Positions 7,692-18,936 of a DNA stretch of 64,000 nucleotides are shown here, in pieces. The notes under the pieces were generated by a model that saw nothing but the letters and a program-made list of their open reading frames with translations, made no database searches and had not been told where the DNA came from. A program made the translations under genes and the position numbers. The stretch lies in the NCBI GenBank assembly GCA_035508435.1, contig DATJNA010000006.1, positions 29,530 to 93,529 on the forward strand, written 5' to 3'. The stretch's first letter is position 1; each line of letters starts with the position of its first letter. This DNA is from JASHVB01 sp035508435. GTDB taxonomy: Bacteria > Pseudomonadota > Alphaproteobacteria > Acetobacterales > Acetobacteraceae.

Positions 7692-10214
7692 TTACAGCGT
7701 CAGCCGCGCCTCGATCACATCGGGCTCCTCCGGCATGCGCCGCAGCGAAAATCCGAGGTGGCGCACGAACGCCAGCATCGGCGCGTTCTCGGACAGCACC
7801 TGGCCGACCACCTCGGCCAGCCCGCTCTGCCGCCCCCAATCGATCAACCGCCGCATCAGGTGCGTCGCCAGCCCGTGCCCTTTCACGTCCGGCTGCACGA
7901 TCACGGCGAACTCGCCGCTGCGCCCGTCCGGCTCCCGCACCAGGCGCGCCACGCCCACCGTGTCGCCGGTGGCCTCGCGCACCGCGATGAACGCCATCTC
8001 CCGGTCGTAATCGACCTGGGTCAGCCGCGCCAACTGCTCTTGCGACAGCTCCTTCATCGAGGAGAAGAAGCGATAGCGCACGTCCATCGGCGGCAGGCGA
8101 CGGAAGAAGGCGGCGTGTTCCTCGGCGTCCTCCGGGCGGATCGGGCGGATCATGAAGTTCTCGTCCGTGTCCGACCAGGACTGCGCCAGTTCGACCGGGT
8201 AGGGAGCGATGGCCAGCACCGCCGGCGGCGCGTCCGCCGGGCGCAGCCGCAGCCAGGCATCGGCCGCGGTCACACCGACCGCATCCGCGAACAAGGCGGG
8301 GACCTCCAGTGCGGCGATCTCCGGCCAGTCGACGATCAACTGGCTGATCCGCACCAGCACCTCGGCCACCGCCGGTTCATTCGCCGCCGGCTGGTCGCGC
8401 AGCGGCCGGCCCAGCAGCGAGCCCGTTCGGCACCGTCCGATCAGTCCGTGCGCCAAGGCCAGGTTCAGCGGCGGCAGGTCCATCGCGAGGTCACGCGTGC
8501 CGTCCACAGCCGTGCCCCCTGCACCGAAGGCGATCACCGGACCGAAGGCCGCGTCGTCAGTCACCCACACGCCCAGCTCACGGGTCCGCACCACCTGACG
8601 CTGAACCAGCAGGCCGCCACCGGCGGCACCGCCGCGCCGCGCATGGCGCGCGGCCAGCAGCCGCGCGGCGACCAGCACCTCCTCCGCATCGTGCAGTTCG
8701 AGCGCCACGCCGCCGCTCGGGCGTTCGCGCGGCGGTACCGGCTGGCGCAGCTTCACCGCGGCCGGGAAGCCGAGCAAGGCAGCGGCGACGGGGGCATCCT
8801 CCGGGCGGGCAACGCAGCGGGTCGGCGCGGTCGGAATGCCGTAGGCGGCCAGCACGTCCAGCGCCTCGTCGGCGAACAAATCCAGCCGGCCGGCGGAGCG
8901 CACCTGCTGAAACAAGCGGCGCACGGCGGCGCGGTCCGGCGCGACGGCGAGGATGGTGCTGGGCGGCAGCTCGCGCGCTGCGGCGCGGTTGCGGCGATCG
9001 CGCACCAGGTGGCGGAAGCCGCGCACCGCCTGTGCCGGCGTGGCGAACGCGGCCAGCCCCGCCTTCACCAGACTGGCACGGTGCTGCGCGCCGGTGGTTT
9101 CGCCCATGGCGCAGACCAGCAGCGGCACACGGATGGCGCGGGAGGTCGCCTCCAGCGCGTCCATCCCGGCGGCATCGGCCGGGCCGGCGGGCGCGTGCAC
9201 CACCAGCACGCCGCCCACCTCCGGCGACGCGGCCACGGCGCCGGCGGTGGCGGCGAGTTGCCCGGCCGCCTCCAGCGGGACATGGACGATGCCGTGCTTG
9301 GTGTCGGGCAGCGGCGCGAGTTGCAGGCCATCCAGCAGCGCGGCGTCGGCCGCCAGCCGTCCGGCGCCGATGGAGTTGCTGACGATCGCCAGCGCCTCGC
9401 CCCGGGCGGGGCGGGCGCGGGACAGGGTCTCGGCCGCGGCGAGCAAGTCCTCCAGCCGGCGCACGCTGAGCACGCCGGCCCGGCGCAGCGCGGCCTCGAA
9501 CGCTTGCTCTGCCGCGCCGGCGCCATCGTCGAGGAGCTGCAGGCCGGCGTGCACCGCGACCACCGGGCGCAGGCGGGCTGCGGCACGGGCGGCGGAGAGG
9601 AAGCGGCGCCGGTCCTTCAGGCGGCGGATGTCCAGCAAGATCGCACCGGTGCCGGGATCGCGGCAGAGCCAGTCCAGCACTGCCCCGAAGCCGAGATCGG
9701 CGTTGCCGCCGATGCCGACGATGTGGCTGAAGCCGACGCCGTTCGGTTCGGCCCAGTCGATGACGGTGCGGCACAGCGCGGCAGACTGCGAGACCAGCGC
9801 GAGACGGCCAGGCGGCGGCGGGATATGCGCGCGGGTGGCGTTCAGGCCGATGCTCGGGACGGCGAGGCCGAAGGACCGCGGGCCCAGGACCCGAACGCCC
9901 GTGTGGCCGACGGCATCGGGCAGGTTTTCCGCCGGTCCTGGTACCAGGGCGGCAAAGCAGCCTTTGGCGGCCAGCGCCGCCAGGGCGGGCGCGATGCCGT
10001 CGGGCGGGCCGGTGAGCATGGCGAGGTCCGGCGGGGTGGCGAGGGCCGCGGGCGTATCGGCGGTCTCGATGCTGCCGCGGAACTGGCCGAGCGCCAGGTT
10101 GGCCATGATCTGGGCGCCGAGCGTGGTGGTGGGGCCGATCACGGCGACCGCGCGCGGCCGGAACAGGGAGTCCGGATTGAAGCGGCCGGCGGGATTGAGG
10201 CGCGGGACGGTCAT
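7692..10214 (-). CDS. Pat-type acyltransferase: NDP-forming acyl-CoA synthetase-like domains fused to GNAT
   Basis: 840 residues. A CoA-binding Rossmann domain (about 15-135) is followed by succinyl-CoA-ligase-like domains (about 140-430), an ATP-grasp-like domain (about 455-680) and a C-terminal GNAT domain (about 690-840). The GNAT domain has a VKGHGLATHLM acetyl-CoA loop and a final ENAPMLAFVRHLGF segment. This order is that of Pat/YfiQ (PatZ) protein lysine acetyltransferases, which inactivate acyl-CoA synthetases. The synthetase part of known Pat enzymes is catalytically inactive and senses ligands; that is assumed, not shown, here. The gene is alone. Confidence 0.9.
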   Translation of the reverse strand: MTVPRLNPAGRFNPDSLFRPRAVAVIGPTTTLGAQIMANLALGQFRGSIETADTPAALATPPDLAMLTGPPDGIAPALAALAAKGCFAALVPGPAENLPDAVGHTGVRVLGPRSFGLAVPSIGLNATRAHIPPPPGRLALVSQSAALCRTVIDWAEPNGVGFSHIVGIGGNADLGFGAVLDWLCRDPGTGAILLDIRRLKDRRRFLSAARAAARLRPVVAVHAGLQLLDDGAGAAEQAFEAALRRAGVLSVRRLEDLLAAAETLSRARPARGEALAIVSNSIGAGRLAADAALLDGLQLAPLPDTKHGIVHVPLEAAGQLAATAGAVAASPEVGGVLVVHAPAGPADAAGMDALEATSRAIRVPLLVCAMGETTGAQHRASLVKAGLAAFATPAQAVRGFRHLVRDRRNRAAARELPPSTILAVAPDRAAVRRLFQQVRSAGRLDLFADEALDVLAAYGIPTAPTRCVARPEDAPVAAALLGFPAAVKLRQPVPPRERPSGGVALELHDAEEVLVAARLLAARHARRGGAAGGGLLVQRQVVRTRELGVWVTDDAAFGPVIAFGAGGTAVDGTRDLAMDLPPLNLALAHGLIGRCRTGSLLGRPLRDQPAANEPAVAEVLVRISQLIVDWPEIAALEVPALFADAVGVTAADAWLRLRPADAPPAVLAIAPYPVELAQSWSDTDENFMIRPIRPEDAEEHAAFFRRLPPMDVRYRFFSSMKELSQEQLARLTQVDYDREMAFIAVREATGDTVGVARLVREPDGRSGEFAVIVQPDVKGHGLATHLMRRLIDWGRQSGLAEVVGQVLSENAPMLAFVRHLGFSLRRMPEEPDVIEARLTL

Positions 10215-10358
10215 GACGCAGCGGAGCTTACCGCAGAACGGGCCGCTCCGGCTGCCGGGCCGTCAATCGGGAGGTGGGTCGGTTTGATTTTCGGCTTTCG
10301 ACCCAAACTAGCCATTCGCCGACCCGGAACGCGCCGTCCACTTCCAGGCCGATCGCAG

Positions 10359-10392
10359 CCCCGCACCCGGTCCGAGATCGACGGGTGCGGGG
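10359..10392 (-). terminator. Stem-loop after the EthD gene
   Basis: A perfect 11-bp inverted repeat, CCCCGCACCCG and CGGGTGCGGGG, is separated by 12 nt. It begins 8 nt after the stop codon of the leftward EthD gene. No clear T-run follows, so it may act as a transcript-stabilising or rho-assisted end rather than a canonical intrinsic terminator. Confidence 0.6.
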
Positions 10393-10400
10393 CGCACGGT

Positions 10401-10712
10401 TCACACCTCCTCGGTCACCACCAGTACCGTGGGGGTGCCGCCGTTGCTGATCGAGGCGGCATGCTGGAGTGCCTCCTGGCCGCCGGCCGAGGTCGCGCAG
10501 GCTTTCAGCGCGTCGAGATCGGGGAAGCTGACATCCGACATCAGGTGGTATGGTGGCGGCGCGAAAGCCGGACCGACTACGCGCTTTGTCGTGACCCCCA
10601 GCGCTCCGCTAAGTCTCGGTCCGGCATAAGGCAGATGTTCGTCGCGGTAGGCTCGATCGAACGCCCCCGCATTCTTGGGATTCGGGTACAGGATCAGCAG
10701 GTGTGCGGTCAT
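10401..10712 (-). CDS. EthD-family small protein
   Basis: 103 residues with the EthD dimeric alpha-beta barrel pattern: an N-terminal strand HLLILYPNPKNAGAFDRAYRDEHLPYA, with the conserved D-x-x-Y-x-x-x-H-x-P type segment, and a C-terminal VLVVTEE strand. Proteins of this family support ether or ring oxidation in some degraders, but most have no assigned role. It lies 37 bp downstream of the HxlR regulator gene on the same strand, so the two are probably one transcript and the regulator may control it. Confidence 0.82.
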   Translation of the reverse strand: MTAHLLILYPNPKNAGAFDRAYRDEHLPYAGPRLSGALGVTTKRVVGPAFAPPPYHLMSDVSFPDLDALKACATSAGGQEALQHAASISNGGTPTVLVVTEEV

Positions 10713-10749
10713 GATAATCTCCTGTTGATGGTTGGCTCAACGAGGAGAT

Positions 10750-11475
10750 TTATAGGGAAGCGACGGCTTGAGGTTCGGTACGTAATTCGGACCGGGGCTG
10801 ACCACGCGCTGGTGTAACGGCTGGCACGACGCCCGCGAACTGATATCGCTCGAACCAGTTTGGAAACGCTCGAACCTGGGTGCGCGGTCCGGTGACTGAC
10901 AGCCCGAGCCGTTGCGCGGCAACGAAACCGACGTCGCCGCGCCACCAGGCGACAAGGGCGGCAATCGGGGCTTTGACCGCAAGCGCTTCGGGAAATCCCG
11001 GGTTTTGAGTGCAGAGCGATGCTTCCGACGCCTTCAACAACATGAACCGCGGCTTTGCGCGGTCGATTTCAAAGCGAACCACGAACGGATGTGGCGGCAA
11101 GGCCTGCCAGCGAACCCTCCTTTGCATGTCGACCAGCAAAGGCTCCACATCGAGATCCTCGCGGTCTGGCTGGCGCGACAACCATCGCTGGCCCCAAGTG
11201 CCCAGCGCACCGATAATGCCAACCAATTCACGGCCCGCGTCGGTCAGAACATGTTCCGGCCCGCGCGACCCGTTGACACGCGTGATGACGCCGATATCGG
11301 CCAGCGCCTGTAGCCGCTCGGACAGCATGGTCCGCGAAATTCGGGGAATGCCCCTGCGGATGTCGTTGAAGCGGCGCTCACCGCACAGGATTTCGCGCAC
11401 CACGAGCAAGGTCCAGCGACCGCCGAGAACTTCATGCGCACGAGCAACAGCACAAAACTGACCGTAGCTTACCAT
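10750..11475 (-). CDS. HxlR-family winged-helix transcriptional regulator
   Basis: 241 residues. The first ~95 residues form an HxlR winged helix, with RWTLLVVREILCGERRFNDI and a following ISRTMLSERLQALADIGVI recognition helix. HxlR proteins are usually about 110-150 residues; here an extra ~130-residue C-terminal domain is present, perhaps a ligand-binding (SCP2-like) domain, which I cannot confirm. There is no conserved cysteine near the N terminus of the oxidative-sensing HypR kind except Cys8. It probably controls itself and the EthD gene downstream. Confidence 0.85.
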   Translation of the reverse strand: MVSYGQFCAVARAHEVLGGRWTLLVVREILCGERRFNDIRRGIPRISRTMLSERLQALADIGVITRVNGSRGPEHVLTDAGRELVGIIGALGTWGQRWLSRQPDREDLDVEPLLVDMQRRVRWQALPPHPFVVRFEIDRAKPRFMLLKASEASLCTQNPGFPEALAVKAPIAALVAWWRGDVGFVAAQRLGLSVTGPRTQVRAFPNWFERYQFAGVVPAVTPARGQPRSELRTEPQAVASL

Positions 11476-11526
11476 GCAAATACTCTACCATGCTCGCGGA
11501 CCAAAATGCGGTCCGTTTTTCGGACC
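11470..11526 (-). promoter_or_regulatory. Repeat-rich control region of the HxlR/EthD operon
   Basis: Two direct copies of TACCATGC (11470-11477 and 11486-11493) lie 16 bp apart, the first covering the start codon. Just upstream are three alternating half-sites CGGACC (11497), GGTCCG (11510) and CGGACC (11521), which can pair in two ways, one with an AAAATGC loop and one with a TTTTT loop. This is consistent with an autoregulatory operator or an attenuating hairpin. No function is shown. Confidence 0.45.
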
Positions 11527-11750
11527 GGGCGCACCCGGATACGGCGTGGATCAATAGCGCCAAATAGGTCTTCAGCGCAGGTTCGCCTCCGAGATGTCGG
11601 GCGCTGCCGGATGGCGGCGTTGGCGGCGTTGGCGGCAGAGTGGCCGTTTGCCTGCTCCACCCTGACGGGCAGCTATACACCCATAGCCGCAGTTCAAACC
11701 GGCCCACTACCGCCAAATCGAAGAGCCGCGACTGCGGCCAATTCCGCGGC

Positions 11751-13064
11751 CTATTCCGGCTCCTCCAGGCTGAACTGCCCGGCTTCCTCATCGTAGCTGA
11801 ACAATTCGGCGTAGCGGCCCCAGCCGATGGCGGCGCGCAGCGTGTCCTCGGCATAGTCCGGGGACATGTAGTCCTCCAGCTCGTCGCGGAACCGCTCGGC
11901 GGAGGCGCGGTGGTTCCAGCGCTGGTCCAGCACCTGGCGGATCATGTTGATGATCGGTACGTGGGCGCGAAGCGCGGCGGCGAAGATCTGCTTGCGCTCC
12001 TCGGTGTCGGCGGCGACGAATTTGCGGCCGTCCTCGGTCAGCGCGATGTCGCCCTCCTCCAGCACGGCGAACTGCAGCATCTGCAGCGCCTCGCCCAGGG
12101 GCAGCAGCTCGTCGACCTCGTATTGCAGCGAGGCGGCCAACGCCGGCAGGTCGGCCTTGCCGTTATACGGCTGGCCGGCCAGCGTCTCCATCATGCCGGA
12201 CATCAGGTTGGTGCCGACGCGTTGCAGCGGCGTTCCGATCGTCGCGACCGCCGCGGCGGGGGCGCGCGGACCCGGCGGGGCGCGGCGGGTCATCAGGGCA
12301 TAGATGTCGTCCACTAACTGGCGGAACACCGGATCCAGACGGTTGCGCGGATGCGGCAGCTTCACCGGCAGTTCGCTGGCGACCCGGCCGGGGTTGGAGG
12401 AGAACACCAGGATGCGGTCGCACATCAGCACCGCCTCCTCGATGTTGTGCGTCACCATCAGCACCGATTTCAGCGGCAGCCGGCCTTCCACCCACAGGTC
12501 GATCAGGTCGGTGCGCAGCGTCTCCGCGGTCAGCACATCGAGCGCGCTGAACGGCTCGTCCATCAGCAGCAGGTCGGGATGCACCACGAGCGCGCGGGCG
12601 AGGCCGACGCGCTGACGCATGCCGCCGGACAGTTCCTTCGGATAGGCGTTTTCGAACCCGCCCAGGCCGATCAGGTCGATCGCCTCCTCGGCGCGCTTCT
12701 CGCGTTCGTCGCGCGGCACGCGGCGCGCTTCCAGGCCGAGCTCGACGTTTTCCCGCACGGTCAGCCAGGGGAACAAGGCGAAGCTCTGGAACACCATGGC
12801 GACGCCGTCGGCGGGGCCGGAGACCTTGCGGCCGCACCACAACACCTCACCCGCGGTCGGCTCCAGCAGGCCGGAGACGATGCGCAGCAGCGTTGATTTG
12901 CCGGAGCCGGAGCGGCCGAGCAAGGCCACCATCTCGCCTTCCCGCAGCGTCAGGTTGACATCGTCCAGCACCACGAGGTCGGCATTGGCGTCCTTGTGGT
13001 ACGCCTGGCGGCAATTGCGCACCTCCAACAAGGCGACGGCCTGGGCGGCGACGGCGGCATCCAT
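11751..13064 (-). CDS. ABC transporter ATP-binding protein with AAA-associated C-terminal domain (nitrate/sulfonate/taurine type)
   Basis: 437 residues. An ATPase domain of the NrtD/SsuB/TauB class fills about residues 8-260: Walker A GRSGSGKST, signature LSGGMRQR, Walker B LLMDEPFSALD. A ~140-residue AAA-associated C-terminal domain follows (about 295-437), typical of a subset of alphaproteobacterial nitrate/sulfonate-like importers. It lies 11 bp downstream of the fused permease and is certainly its partner. No periplasmic binding protein is encoded next to the pair, so the substrate is open. Confidence 0.9.
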   Translation of the reverse strand: MDAAVAAQAVALLEVRNCRQAYHKDANADLVVLDDVNLTLREGEMVALLGRSGSGKSTLLRIVSGLLEPTAGEVLWCGRKVSGPADGVAMVFQSFALFPWLTVRENVELGLEARRVPRDEREKRAEEAIDLIGLGGFENAYPKELSGGMRQRVGLARALVVHPDLLLMDEPFSALDVLTAETLRTDLIDLWVEGRLPLKSVLMVTHNIEEAVLMCDRILVFSSNPGRVASELPVKLPHPRNRLDPVFRQLVDDIYALMTRRAPPGPRAPAAAVATIGTPLQRVGTNLMSGMMETLAGQPYNGKADLPALAASLQYEVDELLPLGEALQMLQFAVLEEGDIALTEDGRKFVAADTEERKQIFAAALRAHVPIINMIRQVLDQRWNHRASAERFRDELEDYMSPDYAEDTLRAAIGWGRYAELFSYDEEAGQFSLEEPE

Positions 13065-13075
13065 CCGGGGTCTCC

Positions 13076-14803
13076 TCAGCCCAGGGTCAGGCGACGCTGC
13101 GAATAGGCATACATCGGCCGCCAGAGCAAACGGTTGAACAATACGACGAAGGCGGACATCACCACCACGCCCAGCACGACGCGGGCCATGTCACCCTTGT
13201 CGGTGGCCTCGGCGATGTAGGCGCCCAGCCCGTGGGCCTGGAGCCTGGTATCGCCCCAGGAGGCGACTTCCGCGACGATGGCGGCATTCCATGAGCCGCC
13301 CGAGGCGGTGATGGCGCCGGTGACGTAATAGGGGAAAATGCCGGGCACGATGACTTTGCGCCACCACAGCAGGCCGCCGATATGGAAGTTGGTCGCGGCC
13401 TCGCGCAGGTCGCCTGGGTAGGCGGCGGCACCGGCGATGACGTTGAACAAGATGTACCATTGGGTGCCGAGCACCATCAGGGGCGTGAGCCAGATGTCGG
13501 GGCTCAGGTGGAAATACACGATCGCGAGGACGAAGGGCGGGAACAGCAGGTTCGCGGGAAACGCGGCGAGGAACTGGGCCAGTGGCTGCGCCCTGCGCGC
13601 CCAGAGCGGGCGGAGGCCGATCCAGACGCCGATCGGCACCCAGATCAGGGTGGCGATGATCATCAGCACGACCACGCGGATGAGGGTGAAGCAGCCCAGC
13701 ATCACGGCGGTTCCCAGGTCCGACCAGGAGAGCGCGCCGGACACGAATTCGGCCACGCGGGCCATGGCCCAGGCGACGACCAGGAACAAGACCGCAAGCC
13801 AGAGCGCGTCCAATATGCGGGACGGCCGGCGATCTGCCGCGGTGCGGTGGCGGGCGTGCAATGACATCCGCAGGCCGCCGAGCGCCGCGGCGATGTCGCC
13901 GATGCCGTGGCCGATTATCGCCAGCCAGCGGGTGCGGCGCACCAGCCGCAGCACCCAGGGGTCGGCCGCGGTGGCGGCGGCGGTGGTTTCGAAGCGGAAC
14001 TTGGCGGACCAGGCGACCAGGGGCCGGAACAGCAGTTGGTCGTAGAGCAAGATCACCACCAGCATGGCCAGGATGGCCCAGGCGACGGCGCGGATGTCGC
14101 GGTGGTCCAGCGCCAAAGCGACGTAGGAGCCGATGCCGGGCAGGGTCCAGGTGTTGTTGCCGACCGAGACCGCTTCCGAGGCGACCACGAAGAACCAGCC
14201 GCCGGACATCGACATCATGGTGTTCCACACCAGGCCGGGGGTGGCGAACGGCACTTCCAGGCGCCAGAAGCGCTGCCAGGCGCTGAGGTGGAAGCTGGCG
14301 GCGGCCTCGGCGAGGTCGGCGGGGACGGTCTTCAGCGACTGGTAGAGGCTGAAGGCCATGTTCCAGGCCTGGCTGGTGAAGATGGCGAAGATCGCGGCCA
14401 GTTCGAGGCCCATCACCTGGCCGGGAAACAGGCTCATGAAGAAGACGACGGTGAAGCTCAGGAAGCCGAGGATGGGGACGGACTGGAGGATATCCAGCAA
14501 CGGGATCAGGACGAGCGCGGCGCGGCGGCTTTTGGCGGCGGCGGTGCCGTAGGTGAAGGTGAACACGAGCGAGGCGACCAGGGCGGCGAACATCCGCAGC
14601 GTGGTCCGCACGGCGTACTCGGGGAGGTGAACAGGGTTCAGGCTGACATGGGTGGCGCCGGGGGCGCTGATCGGAGCGAAGGTGCCGCGCGCGACCTCGG
14701 CCACGGCGATCAGCGCGCCGAACACGCACAATATCGCCGCCGCGTCCCAGACATTGGGCAAGCGCCGGGCCGTTGCCAGCGTGGGGTGGATCGTGGCGGA
14801 CAT
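13076..14803 (-). CDS. ABC transporter permease, two SsuC/NrtB-type permease domains fused
   Basis: 575 residues with two consecutive BPD-transporter inner-membrane domains, each with the EAA-type loop: LAEAAASFHLSAWQRFWRLEVP near residue 187 and LREAATNFHIGGLLWWRKVIVP near residue 480. A linker of about 60 residues joins them. Single-domain permeases of this family work as homodimers; a fused gene encodes the whole membrane channel. It is first in the operon with the ATPase 11 bp downstream. Upstream, across 250 bp, is a gene on the other strand, so no substrate-binding protein belongs to this unit. Confidence 0.9.
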   Translation of the reverse strand: MSATIHPTLATARRLPNVWDAAAILCVFGALIAVAEVARGTFAPISAPGATHVSLNPVHLPEYAVRTTLRMFAALVASLVFTFTYGTAAAKSRRAALVLIPLLDILQSVPILGFLSFTVVFFMSLFPGQVMGLELAAIFAIFTSQAWNMAFSLYQSLKTVPADLAEAAASFHLSAWQRFWRLEVPFATPGLVWNTMMSMSGGWFFVVASEAVSVGNNTWTLPGIGSYVALALDHRDIRAVAWAILAMLVVILLYDQLLFRPLVAWSAKFRFETTAAATAADPWVLRLVRRTRWLAIIGHGIGDIAAALGGLRMSLHARHRTAADRRPSRILDALWLAVLFLVVAWAMARVAEFVSGALSWSDLGTAVMLGCFTLIRVVVLMIIATLIWVPIGVWIGLRPLWARRAQPLAQFLAAFPANLLFPPFVLAIVYFHLSPDIWLTPLMVLGTQWYILFNVIAGAAAYPGDLREAATNFHIGGLLWWRKVIVPGIFPYYVTGAITASGGSWNAAIVAEVASWGDTRLQAHGLGAYIAEATDKGDMARVVLGVVVMSAFVVLFNRLLWRPMYAYSQRRLTLG

Positions 14804-15054
14804 GCGGGCTCTGGTTGGGGGCTTGACGGTGGCGCTCCCTTAACCCGGAGCGGGAATGCGTGTCACCTGGGGCGATTGTGGCGATTGCGTTACGGGGTCG
14901 GGCATGCGGGACGGCAGATGGCGGCGGCGGCAAACGGGCGGATTTGTACGACGATTTGAGGTATTTTTGTCTCGCAAAGAAGATCTGCCAGACTACCCCC
15001 AAGCATCCGCGCCGACGCCCCCCGGTGCTCGCTCCGCGCGCCGACCAACGAGAA

Positions 15055-15288
15055 ATGCTCCGTTGGTTCGCCGAAACTCAGCAGCTTCTGGGCGGACCGA
15101 AGCGTCGCGTCCTGAGTGTACGGTTGGACGAGTCGCTGGTGGCGGCCGCGAAGGCGCGCACCGGCATCACTTCCGATACCGAACTGGCCGAATACGCGCT
15201 GGCGTCAGTGGCGCTCGGCGACGATTACGGGGAGTGGCTGCTGTCGCAGGCGGGCGGGCTGGATCCGCCGTTTGACCTCGATCTTTGA
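15055..15288 (+). CDS. Probable antitoxin partner of a PIN toxin
   Basis: 77 residues if the ATG at 15055 is used; the frame stays open upstream to 14860, but that part is low-complexity and unlike coding sequence. The middle holds KRRVLSVRLDESLVAAAKARTGI followed by TDTELAEYALAS-like helices, the pattern of a ribbon-helix-helix DNA-binding antitoxin. It runs directly into the PIN-domain frame, as expected for a toxin-antitoxin pair. The family is not identified precisely. Confidence 0.55.
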   Translation: MLRWFAETQQLLGGPKRRVLSVRLDESLVAAAKARTGITSDTELAEYALASVALGDDYGEWLLSQAGGLDPPFDLDL

Positions 15289-15887
15289 CCTGGATGCCGC
15301 GCTCCGCCGCATCGGACCGGAGCACCAGACGCAGCGCCTGATCCCACCGTCCCGGATCACGTTGCTGCCAGATGACGCCGATCCGCGAGCGATCGGCCGG
15401 GTATTGCTTGATACCTGCGTGTTCATCGACAACGGCCATAACCGCCTGCCGATGGGCGCCAGGCGATTGCTCGCGGCCCGCGGGTTGGTGCATGTCAGCA
15501 GCGTGACGGGGACGGAGCTGGCCTTTGCCTTCGGCCGGCTCGATCCCGCGGATGCGCGGACGGCGCGAAACCTGCACTACCTGCGCTTTGTGCTGGATCA
15601 GGCGCCTTCGCATCGTGTGGTGTCCGCCTCGCCGGCGGATCACGCGCTCGCCGGGGTACTGGCGGGCACGCTCGTCCGCACCCAGGGGGCTGAGCCAAGA
15701 GGCACGACGCAAGCTGTTGCTGGATTGCCGCATGTTTGTTTCGGCGCGGCGCCATGGATTGACCATGCTCACCGCCAACCACGCTGACTTCGCATCGTTC
15801 CGCGCGCTGGTGCCGGACGCCAAGACTGCATTCTATCGGGCGCTGCGGGTTCAGGCGCATACGGCCAGGCGCGGAACACGCGCCTGA
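15281..15887 (+). pseudogene. PIN-domain toxin gene, frameshifted in a G run
   Basis: The N-terminal part (VLLDTCVFID, first acidic residue; SSVTGTELAFA, second) is in one frame. The C-terminal part (LLLDCRMFVSARRHGL and TANHADF, the remaining acidic residues) is in the next. The frames join cleanly if one base is dropped from the GGGGG at 15685-15689, giving a complete VapC-like RNase domain. So the gene is either inactivated by a one-base insertion, or the run is a sequence error or slippage site. No ATG opens the frame near the antitoxin stop; a TTG at 15362 or a coupled non-ATG start near 15281-15290 are options. Confidence 0.7.
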
Positions 15888-15969
15888 CATCGGGAAGTGC
15901 TCCTGGCTATGAAGTACTCTCGCAAGGACCGTCCGCGCGGCCGCGGCAGAAGACACGCAGAAGCACGGC

Positions 15970-16000
15970 GGACCGATGCGCGGACTACCCGCATCGGTCC
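15970..16000. terminator. Stem-loop between convergent genes
   Basis: GGACCGATGCG (15970-15980) pairs perfectly with CGCATCGGTCC (15990-16000) around a 9-nt loop. It lies between the end of the PIN gene (rightward) and the end of the molybdopterin gene (leftward), so it could end both transcripts. There is no strong T-tract on either side. Confidence 0.6.
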
Positions 16001-16058
16001 CAACCATTAACGGGCTCGCACCGCTATGCCTCGCGCCGGGCCAGCGCGAGCGTCGGTT

Positions 16059-18401
<2,343 letters not shown>

Positions 18402-18404
18402 GGT

Positions 18405-18857
18405 TCATACTCCCGTCGAGGCCAGGCGCACCGCTTCGGCAATGCGCTGGTAGCAGCCGCAACGACAGATGTTGCCGGACATGGCATCAAGGATTTCTGC
18501 GTCCGACGGCTTGGCGTTCTGGGCCAGCAGCGCCGCCGCCTGCATGATCTGCCCGGCGTGGCAGTAGCCGCATTGCGGTGCGCTGGTCTCGCGCCAGGCG
18601 CGTTGCACCGGATGGTTGCCCTCGGGATCGAGGCCTTCGATGGTGACGACCGCGCGGTCGGCAACCTCGGAAACCTGCACCTGGCAGGATCGCACCGCGG
18701 CGCCGTTGAGATGCACGGTGCACGCACCGCATAGCCCCTTGCCGCAGCCAAATTTGGTACCGGTCAGCCCCAGCTCGTCACGGATCACCCAGAGCAAGGG
18801 AATGTCGGCATCGCCGTCATAGGTGTGGCGCTGCCCGTTGATTGTCAGCGTGACCAT
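18405..18857 (-). CDS. [2Fe-2S] subunit of the molybdenum hydroxylase (IorA type)
   Basis: 150 residues from the ATG at 18857, which has an AGAGGTGG ribosome site; an upstream in-frame start would add 39 residues overlapping the preceding gene. The plant-type [2Fe-2S] cluster motif CGKGLCGAC...C lies at about 39-60. The second cluster motif is CGYCHAGQ followed by NICRCGCYQRI near residues 98-142. This is the standard small subunit of two- and three-subunit xanthine-oxidase-family enzymes. It lacks its own signal peptide and presumably travels with the Tat-exported large subunit. Confidence 0.92.
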   Translation of the reverse strand: MVTLTINGQRHTYDGDADIPLLWVIRDELGLTGTKFGCGKGLCGACTVHLNGAAVRSCQVQVSEVADRAVVTIEGLDPEGNHPVQRAWRETSAPQCGYCHAGQIMQAAALLAQNAKPSDAEILDAMSGNICRCGCYQRIAEAVRLASTGV

Positions 18858-18936
18858 GTTTCCACCTCTTCCGTGGGTCGAGACGGCGCGGCCGGATGCC
18901 GTCCATCTCGCCCCGTGCCTTGTTATTGCAGCCTTG

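Noticed and set aside
7446..10817. A 1123-codon rightward open frame opposite the Pat-type gene
   Set aside because: It is the high-GC antisense shadow of the acyltransferase gene, rich in Arg, Gln and His, with no family motif.
14860..15054. An N-terminal extension of the antitoxin frame
   Set aside because: Low-complexity, with no antitoxin-like sequence before residue 66 of that frame; the ATG at 15055 gives a normal-sized antitoxin.
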